From: a virus
Length of the DNA: 24,076 nt
Reading direction: 5' to 3' (one strand)
IMG/VR virus record: IMGVR_UViG_3300043158_000001
Span: 1 to 24,076 of that record
The position numbers and the translations under genes are program-made. Shown piece by piece: positions 1 through 7,662 of the stretch. Positions within the stretch are counted from its first letter, which is position 1, and the number at the start of each line of letters is the position of its first letter. The notes under the pieces are model-generated. The model worked only from the letters and a program-made list of their open reading frames with translations, ran no database searches and was not told where the DNA came from.

Positions 1-290
1 ACCAGGTGCGCGAGCGCCTGCGGGGCGATAGTGCCGGCCCCGGTGTCTTGATTTTCGACACCTGCTACCACCTCATCCGCACGCTGCCGGCCCTGCCTCA
101 CGACAAGCACCGCGCTGAGGACGTTGACACAGAGGCCGAAGATCACGCGCCCGATGCGTTGCGCTATGGGCTCATGTCGAGGCCGTACGTGCGCGACAGA
201 CCCGGCACACCGCCGCCGCGCTTCCCGAGTCAGTTGAGCATCAACGAGCTGATACAACGGCAGACCGCGAAGCGGCTGCGCGAGGAGTAA
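1..290 (+). CDS. terL: Terminase large subunit, C-terminal part (partial)
   Basis: The gene enters from the left edge, in frame from base 3, and stops with TAA at 288-290. About 95 C-terminal residues are visible. They match the end of the phage terminase nuclease domain: an IFDTCYHLIRTLPAL segment followed by EDVDTEAEDHAPDALRYGLM. The latter carries the acidic DH(x)nDALRY block that normally supplies the last metal-binding aspartate of the RNase H-like nuclease. By family, the protein is the packaging motor that cuts concatemeric DNA and pumps it through the portal. The portal gene lies 390 bases downstream, as expected. The ATPase domain is outside the window. The in-frame GTG at base 6 is not a credible start, because the conserved domain continues upstream of it. 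Confidence 0.88.
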   Translation, partial: QVRERLRGDSAGPGVLIFDTCYHLIRTLPALPHDKHRAEDVDTEAEDHAPDALRYGLMSRPYVRDRPGTPPPRFPSQLSINELIQRQTAKRLREE

Positions 291-295
291 CACGC

Positions 296-532
296 ATGCA
301 AGGCCCCTGGTCCGGTACTTACTCGAGCTCACAGCCCGCCGCGGTCGGGCTCGCGAACTGTCGCGCGATCTTGTGCACGACCGCCGGCAGTATCACTTAT
401 CAGCAGGGTCCGATCGGATCGCCAGGCCCCGCGACGACGGTCGCGATGGTGGCCGGACAGGTGCTGCCGATCGAGCTCAACACGGGCGCAATCACAGGCC
501 TCGGCGCCGGGGCGTACGAGCTGCTCGCGTGA
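296..532 (+). CDS. Small hypothetical protein between terminase and portal
   Basis: A 78-residue protein starting at ATG 296, five bases after the terminase stop. A strong GAGGAG ribosome site at 282-287 sits inside the end of terL. The sequence is rich in Gly, Ala, Ser and Thr with alternating hydrophobic residues, and ends in GAITGLGAGAYELLA. This suggests a small beta-rich structural protein rather than an enzyme. There is no signal peptide and no membrane segment. Its stop overlaps the next gene's GTG. I do not recognise the family. Its position in the packaging/head cluster suggests a virion or assembly role, which is inference only. Confidence 0.6.
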   Translation: MQGPWSGTYSSSQPAAVGLANCRAILCTTAGSITYQQGPIGSPGPATTVAMVAGQVLPIELNTGAITGLGAGAYELLA

Positions 533-681
533 GCACGAAAGGCGCATCGCTTCAGCCCGCTCGCGGATCCGAGCGCGCTAAGGCCGGCGCGTTTGAAACG
601 GTCGACTTCGCTCGCCGGCGCGACAAGAGCAAGCGGCGGCGTGATATCGCGAAGGCCTCACGTCGGAAGAATCGCCGCTGA
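529..681 (+). CDS. Small basic hypothetical protein
   Basis: A 50-residue protein from GTG 529, which overlaps the preceding TGA by the tetranucleotide GTGA. It ends with TGA at 679-681, sharing base 681 with the portal ATG. The C-terminal half is extremely basic (DKSKRRRDIAKASRRKNRR), which suggests binding to nucleic acid or to an acidic partner. Overlap on both sides implies translational coupling in the packaging operon and is the main support for a real gene. A longer reading of this frame starts at 373 but runs inside the upstream gene, so I reject that start. No family recognised. Confidence 0.5.
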   Translation: MSTKGASLQPARGSERAKAGAFETVDFARRRDKSKRRRDIAKASRRKNRR

Positions 682-3251
682 TGGCCACGCGGCGGACCTA
701 CAAGGGCGGCACGGTGCAAGAGCCCGAGCCGTCCCGGGAACCGCGCGCGCCGCGCCGTCGCTACAAGGGCGACCCAGTGCGGGATCCCGACGAGCCAGCT
801 CCGGTCGATGCGAAGGAACTGCAGGCGACGCGCAAGTGGAAACGCGAGCTCTCACTCGCCCGCAAGCGCGAGAAGGACTGGCGCCTCGAGGGCGAGAAGA
901 TCGTCAAGCGCTACCGCGGCGAGGAGGCCGCGCGCAATCGCTACAACGTGCTGTGGGCCAACACTGACATCCTCCTGCCCGCGATCTACAACTCGAAGCC
1001 TGACCCGGACGTGCGCCGGCGCTTCCGTGATTCGGACGTGCTCGGCAAGGCGGTCGGTGAGGTGCTCGAGCGCGCGCTGTACGTCGTATGCGATGGCGAC
1101 TCGACCGATGACACGCTGAAGGCTGACGTGCTCGACGGCCTGCTCTGCGGGCGCGGAGTCGCGCGCGTTCGCTATGTGCCAAAGCTGGCACAGCAGAGCT
1201 CGACCGAGCCGGCGAAGTCTCCCCAGGACACCGACCAGGACGAGGATGACGATGCCGGCGCGGCCGCGGTCGACCTCGAGGGCGACACCGATGACGGCGG
1301 CGGCAGCGAACCGGTCGAGCCCGATGAGGGCAGTTACGAGCAGGTCGAGTACGAGCAGGTCGTGCTCGAGCATGTCGACTGGCAGGATTTCGCGCACGGC
1401 TACGGGCGCATGTGGGACGAGGTCGAGTGGTGCGGCTTCCGGCACGAGCTCACGCGCACCGATGCCGAGAAACTCCTCGGCGCGGAGGCTATCAAGGGCA
1501 TCAAGTTCTCGCCCGAGCAGATCGCCGACGACAAGAAGTACCACGAGGAGGCGGCGACGGTCTCCAAGGTCGCCGAGTTTTGGGAGATATGGGACAAAAC
1601 CGGCGAGCTCGTGTTTTTCCTGCACGAGGACATCAAGCGCCGCCTCTATCCGGTCGAATCACCTAAGGGCGAGCCACCGCTGCAACTCGAGGGCTTCTTC
1701 CCGATCCCGAAGCCGCTGATCCTCGTACCTAACACCTCGTCGCTCATCCCGACGCCGATGTTTCACCTGTACGAGGACCAGGCGAACCAACTCGACACGC
1801 TCAGCTGGCGCATCGACAAGATCGTCAAGGCGCTGCGGCTGCGTGGTCTCTACGACTCGAAGCTCGCGGAGATCCCGGACCTCCTCGCCGGCGAGGACAA
1901 CCAGCTCACGCCGGTGCAGAACGCGCAGCAGTGGGCTGATGCCGGCGGCATCGACAAGGCGATCACCTGGATGCCGGTCGAGCAGGCCGTCAAGGTGCTC
2001 GAGGCGCTGTACGACGCGCGCGAAAAGCAAAAGGCGATCATCGACGAGCTCACCGGCATCGCCGACATCGTGCGCGGCACGACCGATCCCGACGAGACGC
2101 TCGGCGCCCAGGAGCTCAAGAGCGGCTATTTCTCGATCCGACACTGGCGGCTGCAAAACGAGGTCAAGCGCTACGGGCGCGATCTGCTGCGCCTCGCCGC
2201 CCAGGTGATGTCGCAGAAGTTCGGCGTCGACACCTTCCAGGCGATGACCGACCTTAAGTTCCCGACCCAGGCCGACAAGTCGATGATGATGGCCAAGCTG
2301 CAGATGCTTTTGCGGCCGCCACCGCCTCCGATGCTGCCGCCGCCTGGTGCGCCGCAGCCGATGCCGCCTCCGGCTCTCACGCATACACAAGCGCCGCCGC
2401 CGCAGGTGGCGGCGGGCCCGGGAACACCCGGAGCACCAGCAGCGGGACCTCCCGCGGCCGTGTCGCCTCCGATCCCCGGAGCCCCGCCCCCGGGCGCAGG
2501 AGCTCCGCCACCTAGTGCACCGCCAGGAGCTCCGCCGCCGCCTAACCCCGCGATCGCGAACCTGCAGACCGCGCTCAAGGTGCCGTCGTGGGAGGACATC
2601 ATCGCGATGTTGCGATCGCCGGCGCTGCGTCAGTTCCGCGTCGACGTCGAAACGTTCTCGATGATCGCCGGCACGATGCAGGCGGACATGAGCGGGCTCT
2701 CGCAGGTGCTCAAGGCCGTATCTGACACGCTCATGGGCCTCGCCCCGCTCGTGCAGTCGGGCGCACTCCCGGCCGACGCCGCGAAAGAGCTCGTGATGAG
2801 CGTCATCCGTCGCGCGCGCATGGGTACTGCAGTCGAGGACGCCTTCGACAAGATGCAGCCGCCGAAACCGCCGCCGAATCCTGCGCAGGTCGAAGCGCAA
2901 GCGCGACTCGCCGAGGTGCAGGCCAAGGGCTCGGCCGAGCAGCAGCTCGAGCAGGTGCGCCAACAGGGCGAGAGCGCGCGCCAGGCCTTCGCCGAGCACG
3001 CGAAGAGTCAGCGCGAGCAGAACGCCGAAATGGCGAAGAACATGCGCGAGGACCTCGATCGCCGCTTCGATGCTTTCGTGAAGATCGTGGTCGCCACCAT
3101 CACCGCGACCAAAGCGCCCGACCAGGCGGTGCAGCCGACCGCCGACCGTGTCGTGCTCGAGGGCGGCCGCGCAGGTCCTGCGGGCACGCCATCGCCAGGA
3201 GCTCTCGCCAATGGCAACACGCCCGCACTTCCAGCCCCGGCCAATCAGTGA
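681..3251 (+). CDS. Portal protein (podovirus type) with acidic and Pro-rich inserts
   Basis: An 856-residue protein, long for a portal. The N-terminal third has the typical portal pattern: a basic helix, RNRYNVLWANTDILLPAIYN, then KADVLDGLLCGRGVARVRYVP. By family, twelve copies form the DNA entry channel at one capsid vertex and dock the terminase. Two low-complexity inserts stand out: a very acidic stretch at about residues 175-215, and a run of Pro/Gly/Ala at about 544-630. After the second insert a helical region resumes, and residues about 735-810 form a Gln/Glu/Ala-rich coiled coil. Position directly after terminase supports the call. The inserts lie in what should be wing and crown/barrel regions, though exact placement needs a structure prediction. 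It overlaps the next gene by 41 bases. Confidence 0.85.
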   Translation: MATRRTYKGGTVQEPEPSREPRAPRRRYKGDPVRDPDEPAPVDAKELQATRKWKRELSLARKREKDWRLEGEKIVKRYRGEEAARNRYNVLWANTDILLPAIYNSKPDPDVRRRFRDSDVLGKAVGEVLERALYVVCDGDSTDDTLKADVLDGLLCGRGVARVRYVPKLAQQSSTEPAKSPQDTDQDEDDDAGAAAVDLEGDTDDGGGSEPVEPDEGSYEQVEYEQVVLEHVDWQDFAHGYGRMWDEVEWCGFRHELTRTDAEKLLGAEAIKGIKFSPEQIADDKKYHEEAATVSKVAEFWEIWDKTGELVFFLHEDIKRRLYPVESPKGEPPLQLEGFFPIPKPLILVPNTSSLIPTPMFHLYEDQANQLDTLSWRIDKIVKALRLRGLYDSKLAEIPDLLAGEDNQLTPVQNAQQWADAGGIDKAITWMPVEQAVKVLEALYDAREKQKAIIDELTGIADIVRGTTDPDETLGAQELKSGYFSIRHWRLQNEVKRYGRDLLRLAAQVMSQKFGVDTFQAMTDLKFPTQADKSMMMAKLQMLLRPPPPPMLPPPGAPQPMPPPALTHTQAPPPQVAAGPGTPGAPAAGPPAAVSPPIPGAPPPGAGAPPPSAPPGAPPPPNPAIANLQTALKVPSWEDIIAMLRSPALRQFRVDVETFSMIAGTMQADMSGLSQVLKAVSDTLMGLAPLVQSGALPADAAKELVMSVIRRARMGTAVEDAFDKMQPPKPPPNPAQVEAQARLAEVQAKGSAEQQLEQVRQQGESARQAFAEHAKSQREQNAEMAKNMREDLDRRFDAFVKIVVATITATKAPDQAVQPTADRVVLEGGRAGPAGTPSPGALANGNTPALPAPANQ

Positions 3252-3411
3252 GCTCGTCGCTGCGGCGACGCGCATCGAGGCCGGCAACTTTGAGCTCGAG
3301 CTGTGGCCGGATGGGACCTACTTCGTGCGCGCACCGAGCGGTGAAGGCACCGCTGTCAGCCAGGCCGCCCTCGCCGTGAAACTGCGCGAGCTGTTTGAGG
3401 AGCATTTCTAA
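3211..3411 (+). CDS. Small hypothetical protein after portal
   Basis: A 66-residue protein. I chose ATG 3211, which begins MATRPHF, because AGGAG at 3196-3200 gives it good ribosome-site spacing. An earlier in-frame ATG at 3148 lies deep inside the portal gene with no such site. The core reads like a compact alpha/beta fold: ELVAAATRIEAGNFELELWP then DGTYFVRAPSGEGTAVS, ending in a short helix. No catalytic motif, signal peptide or membrane segment. Its position between portal and scaffold is usual for small accessory head genes. Function unknown. Confidence 0.62.
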   Translation: MATRPHFQPRPISELVAAATRIEAGNFELELWPDGTYFVRAPSGEGTAVSQAALAVKLRELFEEHF

Positions 3412-3412
3412 C

Positions 3413-3769
3413 ATGGGCCGAGTCCGCCTTCGCATGCGATGGGATCCCAAGCGCTGCGAGCTCGTCGAGGTGCCGCTCGAGTCGATGCAACGCCGCCCCT
3501 CGGAGGCGCCCGTCGTGCACGGCGATTACGAGGGTTACACGTCGCCCATCACCGGCGAGTGGATCGAGGGCCGACGAGCTCACCGCGAGGACCTCAAGCG
3601 CCACGGGTGCCGTGTGTACGAGGGCCGCGAGAGCGAGCAGCGCGCCGCGACTCGTGTGCAGGCCGAACACGCACGCCAGACCGAGCAGCTCGCCGAAAAG
3701 ATGGCCGCGCGTGCCTGGGACCAGGCGCCGAGCCGGGTCCGCCGGATCCTTTCCGGCGGCAAAGAGTAA
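3413..3769 (+). CDS. Conserved hypothetical phage protein
   Basis: A 118-residue protein starting at ATG 3413 (MGRVRLRMRWD), preceded by GAGGAG at 3395-3400. Residues about 38-67 read DYEGYTSPITGEWIEGR followed by a basic helix. This 'SPI(T/D)G..I.GR..HREDLKRHG' pattern recurs, from memory, in small proteins located just before the scaffold/capsid genes of podoviruses. The C-terminal half is a charged helix (RVQAEHARQTEQLAEKMAARA), probably a coiled coil. No enzyme motif. It may be a capsid-assembly accessory; the role is inference. Confidence 0.65.
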   Translation: MGRVRLRMRWDPKRCELVEVPLESMQRRPSEAPVVHGDYEGYTSPITGEWIEGRRAHREDLKRHGCRVYEGRESEQRAATRVQAEHARQTEQLAEKMAARAWDQAPSRVRRILSGGKE

Positions 3770-3785
3770 CTACCCACCGACAGGA

Positions 3786-3798
3786 GCGGAAAACCCGC
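3786..3798 (+). promoter_or_regulatory. Mini-hairpin with AAAAC loop at scaffold start
   Basis: GCGG-AAAAC-CCGC, one base before the scaffold ATG at 3800. Its first base is the last base of the AGGAG ribosome site at 3782-3786, so pairing would sit between ribosome site and start codon. Identical to 6979-6991. Confidence 0.35.
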
Positions 3799-3799
3799 C

Positions 3800-5050
3800 A
3801 TGCCACAGCCAACACTCAGCGACAGCGCGGTAGACGATGAAATCGCCAAAGACTGGCAGTCGATCCTCGCGGGCGAGACCCCGAGCGATACCGAGACGCC
3901 AGACGACGATACGCCAGGCGGCCCCGGCGAACCTGCGCAAGGCGGCGAGGGCGGCGATGCGCCGACCGGTGACGCGCCGCCAGCTGACGGGCAGCGAGCT
4001 GAGGGCGATCGTCCTCGGGACGAAAACGGCCGCTTCAAGCCAGAGCGCCGCTACAAAGAGCCGAAGCCCGCGGCAAAGGCTCCTGGCGCCGAAGCTGCTG
4101 AGGGCGCGCAGCCCGGGCAGCAACCGCAAGCCGCCGGCGAGCCAGGTCAGCAACCGGCGCCGGGCCAGCAACCGCGCGACGTAACACGGCCGCCCTCGAC
4201 CTGGTCGCCGAAAGAGCGCGCCGCCTGGGCAACCATTCCGCCCGATGCGCGCGCGGCGATTCACCGCCGTGAGGCTGACTTCATGAGCGGCCAGGCGCAG
4301 CTGATGCCTGATGCGACTTTCGGCCGAGAAATGTCGAAAACGCTTGAGCCATTCAAGCTCTTCATCGAGACCGAGGGCGCCACCGCTCCGGAGGCCGTGC
4401 ACGAGCTGCTGCGCTCGGCGTACGTGCTGAGGACCGGCACGCCGCAGCAGAAGTACGGCACGCTCGCCAACATCGCGCACCGCTATGGGCTCGACCTGCG
4501 CGCGTTCGCACCGCGGCCGCAGGTGGGCCCGAACGGCCAGCCGCTCCCGCAGCAGCAACAGCCGCAACCGCAGCAATTCCGCGATCCGCGCGTCGACGAG
4601 CTCCTGCGCAGCATTCAGACCCAAGCGCAGCAGAAGATGGCGGCCGAACAGCAAGAAACTGAAGGCTTTGTCACGCGCTGGATGAACGAGGCCGACGCCC
4701 AGGGGCAACCCAAGCGGCCGTACGTCGGCGACGTCATCAACGAAATGTCGGCCATGATCCCGCAGCTCAAGGAAGCCGACCCAACACTCACTCATGCGCA
4801 GGCCCTCGAGGCCGCGTACGAACGCGCGACTTGGGCACACCCCGAGATCCGCGCACTGCTGCAGCAAGCGCAGCAAACCCAGGCCAACGCACAACGCCGC
4901 TCTGAAAGCCAGCAGCGAGTCGCGAGTGCGCGCCGGGGCGCAAGCGTCAACGTCCCGCGACGAGGATCGCTGCCACCGAAGCCGCAAACCGGCTCGATGG
5001 AAGACACCATCGCGGACGAGGCGCGTCGACTCGGCCTGATCTCCTCCTAA
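3800..5050 (+). CDS. Putative scaffolding protein
   Basis: A 416-residue protein encoded immediately before the major capsid gene, where tailed phages usually encode the scaffold. The first 95 residues or so are acidic and disordered (Asp/Glu/Pro/Gly-rich), followed by a Gln/Pro/Ala-rich linker. The ordered core starts at about residue 129 with PPSTWSPKERAAWATIPPDA and continues in amphipathic helices. Residues about 245-260 are Gln/Pro-rich again, and the C-terminus has a basic patch near NVPRRGSLPPKP. An acidic, helical, elongated protein with a basic tail fits scaffolds that contact the capsid by the C-terminus. The ribosome site is AGGAG at 3782-3786, next to a small hairpin. I recognise the layout more than the family, so the role is inferred from position and composition. 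Confidence 0.62.
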   Translation: MPQPTLSDSAVDDEIAKDWQSILAGETPSDTETPDDDTPGGPGEPAQGGEGGDAPTGDAPPADGQRAEGDRPRDENGRFKPERRYKEPKPAAKAPGAEAAEGAQPGQQPQAAGEPGQQPAPGQQPRDVTRPPSTWSPKERAAWATIPPDARAAIHRREADFMSGQAQLMPDATFGREMSKTLEPFKLFIETEGATAPEAVHELLRSAYVLRTGTPQQKYGTLANIAHRYGLDLRAFAPRPQVGPNGQPLPQQQQPQPQQFRDPRVDELLRSIQTQAQQKMAAEQQETEGFVTRWMNEADAQGQPKRPYVGDVINEMSAMIPQLKEADPTLTHAQALEAAYERATWAHPEIRALLQQAQQTQANAQRRSESQQRVASARRGASVNVPRRGSLPPKPQTGSMEDTIADEARRLGLISS

Positions 5051-5070
5051 CCAACTCGGAGTAAACCCTC

Positions 5071-6063
5071 ATGCCTGCTGGCATCACCAGTATCTTCGGC
5101 GCATGGACCGAGCTCGCGGCGACGACGTACCGCAAGCACGAGTCCGAAGTCGCCGACAACGTCTCGAAGCACAACGCGCTTTTCCGGCGCCTCACCGCAA
5201 AAGGCAAGATCCGCCGCGAGGATGGCGGCCTGTCGATCGTCACGCCGCTCGAGTACGCCTCGAACAGCACTTACCAGCGTTACAGCGGCTTTGATGCGCT
5301 GAACATCAACGCGGTCGATGTCCTGACCGCGGCCGAGTACCCCTGGCGCCAGGTGGCAGTCAACATCGCGGCCTCGGGCCTCGAGCTGCGCACCAACATG
5401 GGCGACTCGCGCGTCATCAACTTCACCAAGGCGAAGATCCGCAACGCCATCAACTCGTTCAAGAACGGGATGAGCGGCGACATCTATTCGGACGGCACGG
5501 CCGCGAATCAGATCAACGGCCTGCAGGCCCTGGTGAGCGCCACCGGCACCGGCACCGTCGGGCAGATCAACGCCTCGACGTTCGGCTTTTGGCTGAACCA
5601 GGTGCAGTCGGCGGCCGCGCCCCTGCAGGGCGGCTCGGCACTGACCCTCGGCCCCTCCACGATCGAAGCCTTGATGCTGACCATGTACATCAAGCAAACC
5701 CGCGGCGAGGACCAGCCCGACATCATGGTGTTCTCGGACGACCTCTTCACCTACTTCGAGCAGTCGCAGACCTCGATCAAGCGCTACACCAGCGAGCGCG
5801 GCAGCGAGAACGGCGACGCGGGATTCGTCTCGCTCAAGTACAAGAAGGCCGACGTGTTCTTCGACTCGAGCGGCGGCATCCCGGCCGTCACCGGTTACTC
5901 GCTCAACACGGACTATCTCGAGCTCGTGGTGCACCGCGATGCCGACATGACCGTGATGGACGAGCTCAAGTCGGTGAACCAGGACTCGGTCGTCATTCCC
6001 GTGCTTTGGATGGGGAACCTCGCCTGCTCGAACCGCTTCTTGCAGGCCACGCTGCACGCCTAA
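5071..6063 (+). CDS. Major capsid protein
   Basis: A 330-residue protein that I recognise as a phage major capsid family. It has an N-terminal GITSIFGAWTELAATTYRKH segment, then DGGLSIVTPLEYASN, YPWRQVAVNIAASGLELR and a helix INFTKAKIRNAINSFKNG. Further on come TRGEDQPDIMVFSDDLFTYF and a C-terminal VNQDSVVIPVLWMGNLACSN. This family forms the icosahedral shell and is expected to have the HK97 fold. Length is normal for the family, with no sign of an N-terminal delta domain, which agrees with a separate scaffold upstream. ATG 5071 has GGAG at 5057-5060. A hairpin lies downstream, before the next gene. Confidence 0.9.
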   Translation: MPAGITSIFGAWTELAATTYRKHESEVADNVSKHNALFRRLTAKGKIRREDGGLSIVTPLEYASNSTYQRYSGFDALNINAVDVLTAAEYPWRQVAVNIAASGLELRTNMGDSRVINFTKAKIRNAINSFKNGMSGDIYSDGTAANQINGLQALVSATGTGTVGQINASTFGFWLNQVQSAAAPLQGGSALTLGPSTIEALMLTMYIKQTRGEDQPDIMVFSDDLFTYFEQSQTSIKRYTSERGSENGDAGFVSLKYKKADVFFDSSGGIPAVTGYSLNTDYLELVVHRDADMTVMDELKSVNQDSVVIPVLWMGNLACSNRFLQATLHA

Positions 6064-6097
6064 GCGCGCAGCTCGCGTAAATCTTCCGCTCTACCCG

Positions 6098-6126
6098 TGC
6101 CCGGTGGCGCCCTTCGGCCGCCGGTG
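6098..6126 (+). terminator. GC hairpin after the capsid gene
   Basis: CCGGTGGC at 6101-6108 pairs with GCCGCCGG at 6117-6124 (eight pairs including one G-U), with an eight-base loop containing TTCG. No T run follows, so it may be an mRNA-stabilising or attenuating hairpin rather than a full terminator. It lies in the 94-base gap between the capsid gene and the next gene. Confidence 0.45.
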
Positions 6127-6157
6127 TCTCGGCTGAGCTCAACTCGAGGAGTCTCTC

Positions 6158-6973
6158 ATGCGATATGGAGCTTTGTTCCCCTACGCTGGCGCTCGCCCGC
6201 TGCAGGAGTATTTCCTGCCCGCGAGCGATGTCGGCGGCGGCGTCACCGGCATGACCAACTACGCAGGTCCCGGCTCGGCGCCGAACTTCATGCCCGCGGG
6301 CGCGATCGTCCCGGGATTCGACAACTACTGGGGCGGCGTGGAATTCATCTACGGCCAGGCCTCGGCGACCACACCGGTGTGGCAGATCTGCGCTATCACG
6401 CCGGCGCTCGTTGCGGGCAAGTGGCAGTTTCAGATGGCGCCTCAGGCCTCGACCGCCAACGCCGTGCGGCCGCTGTGCGTGGCGATCTCGCAAATGGCCG
6501 CGAATACCTTCGGCTGGTTTGCAGTCGGGGGCCTGGTCCCGGTGAGCTCGACCGCATCGATCGCCGCGAACACGGCATTCGCGGTCGTCGCGACCGGCCA
6601 GGCGGGCGCGGATGCCGCCGGCAAAGAGGTCGAGAACGCGATCGTCATCGCGCCGGCGACGACCACGGTCACGAAGAACGCGACGCTCGTCGCCAATTCG
6701 CCGATCGTGCAGATCACCGGCAACAACACGATCGACGGCCTGTTCATCGGCTGCGCGGTGTCGGGCACCGGTATCCCGGCGGCGACCGTGGTCGGTGCGC
6801 TCGATCCGGATGGTCGGCGATTCACCATGACGGCGGGCCCGGGTGCTGGTGGTGCCAACGTGAACGCGACGGCGGGGGGCGGCATCGTCCTCACCGGCAC
6901 GTACAACGACGGCACCAACTTCTACAACATCGCCCACCTCAACCGGCCGTTCGCCCAGGGACGCATCACCTAA
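6158..6973 (+). CDS. Putative capsid decoration / head protein
   Basis: A 271-residue protein encoded directly after the major capsid gene, with GAGGAG at 6145-6150 before ATG 6158. It is almost entirely beta-type: short hydrophobic alternations, many Gly, Ala, Thr and Asn, few charged residues and no long helix. Residues about 175-225 hold a segment of the type SPIVQITGNNTIDGLFIGC then GTGIPAATVVGALDPDGRRFTMTA. This resembles Ig-like or adhesin-like repeats found in virion surface proteins. No signal peptide. Position and composition fit a head decoration or head-fibre protein that stabilises the shell. I do not recognise a named family with certainty. Confidence 0.6.
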   Translation: MRYGALFPYAGARPLQEYFLPASDVGGGVTGMTNYAGPGSAPNFMPAGAIVPGFDNYWGGVEFIYGQASATTPVWQICAITPALVAGKWQFQMAPQASTANAVRPLCVAISQMAANTFGWFAVGGLVPVSSTASIAANTAFAVVATGQAGADAAGKEVENAIVIAPATTTVTKNATLVANSPIVQITGNNTIDGLFIGCAVSGTGIPAATVVGALDPDGRRFTMTAGPGAGGANVNATAGGGIVLTGTYNDGTNFYNIAHLNRPFAQGRIT

Positions 6974-6978
6974 CACGC

Positions 6979-6991
6979 GCGGAAAACCCGC
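6979..6991 (+). promoter_or_regulatory. Mini-hairpin with AAAAC loop
   Basis: GCGG-AAAAC-CCGC, a four-pair stem with a five-base loop, 18 bases before the ATG at 7010. The identical 13 bases occur just before the scaffold start (3786-3798). A third version with a changed but still paired stem lies before 7663. It may modulate translation initiation; no function is shown. Confidence 0.35.
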
Positions 6992-7009
6992 AAAACACAG
7001 GGGATTTCG

Positions 7010-7225
7010 ATGACCACTCGTAAACAACAGGCAGTAATCGACGAGGCCGAGCTCGTCCTGGTCCGCAAGGTGGCGCGCGCAATCGCTCGCGCCAACGGTC
7101 ACTCACACCCCGACGAGCATGCCGATCGAGTCGTCGCCGCCTACAAGGGCGAGCTCGAGCCGGCGGAGGCGTCGGAGGGCGAGGACGCGGGCGAGGGCGC
7201 CGAGGCTTCAGGAGGTGAGGCTTAA
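7010..7225 (+). CDS. Small hypothetical protein with acidic tail
   Basis: A 71-residue protein. The first 45 residues form a basic amphipathic helix pair (ELVLVRKVARAIARANGHSH). The last 23 are almost all Glu, Ala, Gly, Ser and Asp, a disordered acidic tail. Its TAA overlaps the next ATG (TAATG at 7223-7227). A ribosome site AGGGG at 6998-7002 has good spacing. No family recognised. The neighbours are head proteins, so a minor virion or assembly role is plausible. Confidence 0.6.
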   Translation: MTTRKQQAVIDEAELVLVRKVARAIARANGHSHPDEHADRVVAAYKGELEPAEASEGEDAGEGAEASGGEA

Positions 7226-7593
7226 TGTCACTCCAACAGAGACTGGTGCAAGCCGGCTTTTCGGCGAACCAAGCGACCGGGATCCAGGGCACTGTCGCAA
7301 GCGCATTGGTGGCCACGGGCGCAACGCAGGCAACTGCGCTGCCGCTCGGGGCCGACAATAACGCCTTCGCGACGGTCGGCGCTGGCACGGGCGCGATCCT
7401 TCCGCCGATGAATCCAGGCGATGACATCACCGTGTACAACGGTGGCGCCAATGCCCTGCTGATTTATCCGCCGGTCGGCGCGCAGATCAAGGGTCTCGGC
7501 GTGAACGTCGGCTATTCGCTCGCGGTGGCGACCCCGCTCGCCTACATCGTGTGCATTTCGCCGAACCTGTACGTCGCCAGCCAAGCGGCGTAA
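7225..7593 (+). CDS. Conserved small phage structural-region protein
   Basis: A 122-residue, nearly uncharged protein rich in Gly, Ala, Val and Thr. After a short N-terminal helix it is beta-like, with DDITVYNGGANALLIYPPVG followed by a run ending in AYIVCISPNLYVASQ. From memory, the '(V/I)xNxGANALLVYPPxG' signature recurs in small proteins of tailed-phage head regions, so I regard it as a conserved but uncharacterised family. It is coupled to the previous gene by a one-base stop/start overlap, with AGGAGG at 7210-7215 as ribosome site. A terminator-like hairpin follows its stop. Confidence 0.68.
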   Translation: MSLQQRLVQAGFSANQATGIQGTVASALVATGATQATALPLGADNNAFATVGAGTGAILPPMNPGDDITVYNGGANALLIYPPVGAQIKGLGVNVGYSLAVATPLAYIVCISPNLYVASQAA

Positions 7594-7607
7594 TTCGAGC
7601 ACTTCAT

Positions 7608-7638
7608 GCGGGGCGCCTTCGGCCCCGCTTTCCTTTTT
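7608..7638 (+). terminator. Rho-independent terminator between head and tail genes
   Basis: GCGGGGC at 7608-7614 pairs perfectly with GCCCCGC at 7622-7628 around a seven-base loop. TTTCCTTTTT follows at 7629-7638. It lies between the stop at 7593 and the ribosome site of the next gene, and is the only hairpin plus T-tract I see in the rightward late genes. It could lower transcription from head into tail genes. Confidence 0.7.
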
Positions 7639-7648
7639 CCCAACACCA

Positions 7649-7661
7649 GGAGAAAACCTCC
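7649..7661 (+). promoter_or_regulatory. Hairpin sequestering a ribosome binding site
   Basis: GGAG-AAAAC-CTCC. The left stem is itself most of the AGGAG ribosome site (7648-7652), and the right stem ends one base before ATG 7663. Pairing would block the site. The AAAAC loop is the same as in the hairpins before 3800 and 7010, while the stem bases differ but still pair. Confidence 0.38.
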
Positions 7662-7662
7662 G

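Noticed and set aside
1659-3287. 542-codon open frame on the minus strand opposite the portal gene
   Set aside because: It is a GC-rich shadow: Arg/His/Leu-heavy, low complexity, no domain, and it covers a well-supported portal gene.
3770-4987. 405-codon minus-strand open frame opposite the scaffold gene
   Set aside because: Shadow of a GC-rich coding sequence; no start context and no recognisable motif.
6097-7023. 308-codon plus-strand open frame in another frame of the decoration gene
   Set aside because: Arg/Gly/Asp-rich shadow; the ribosome site and beta-rich composition support the frame starting at 6158.
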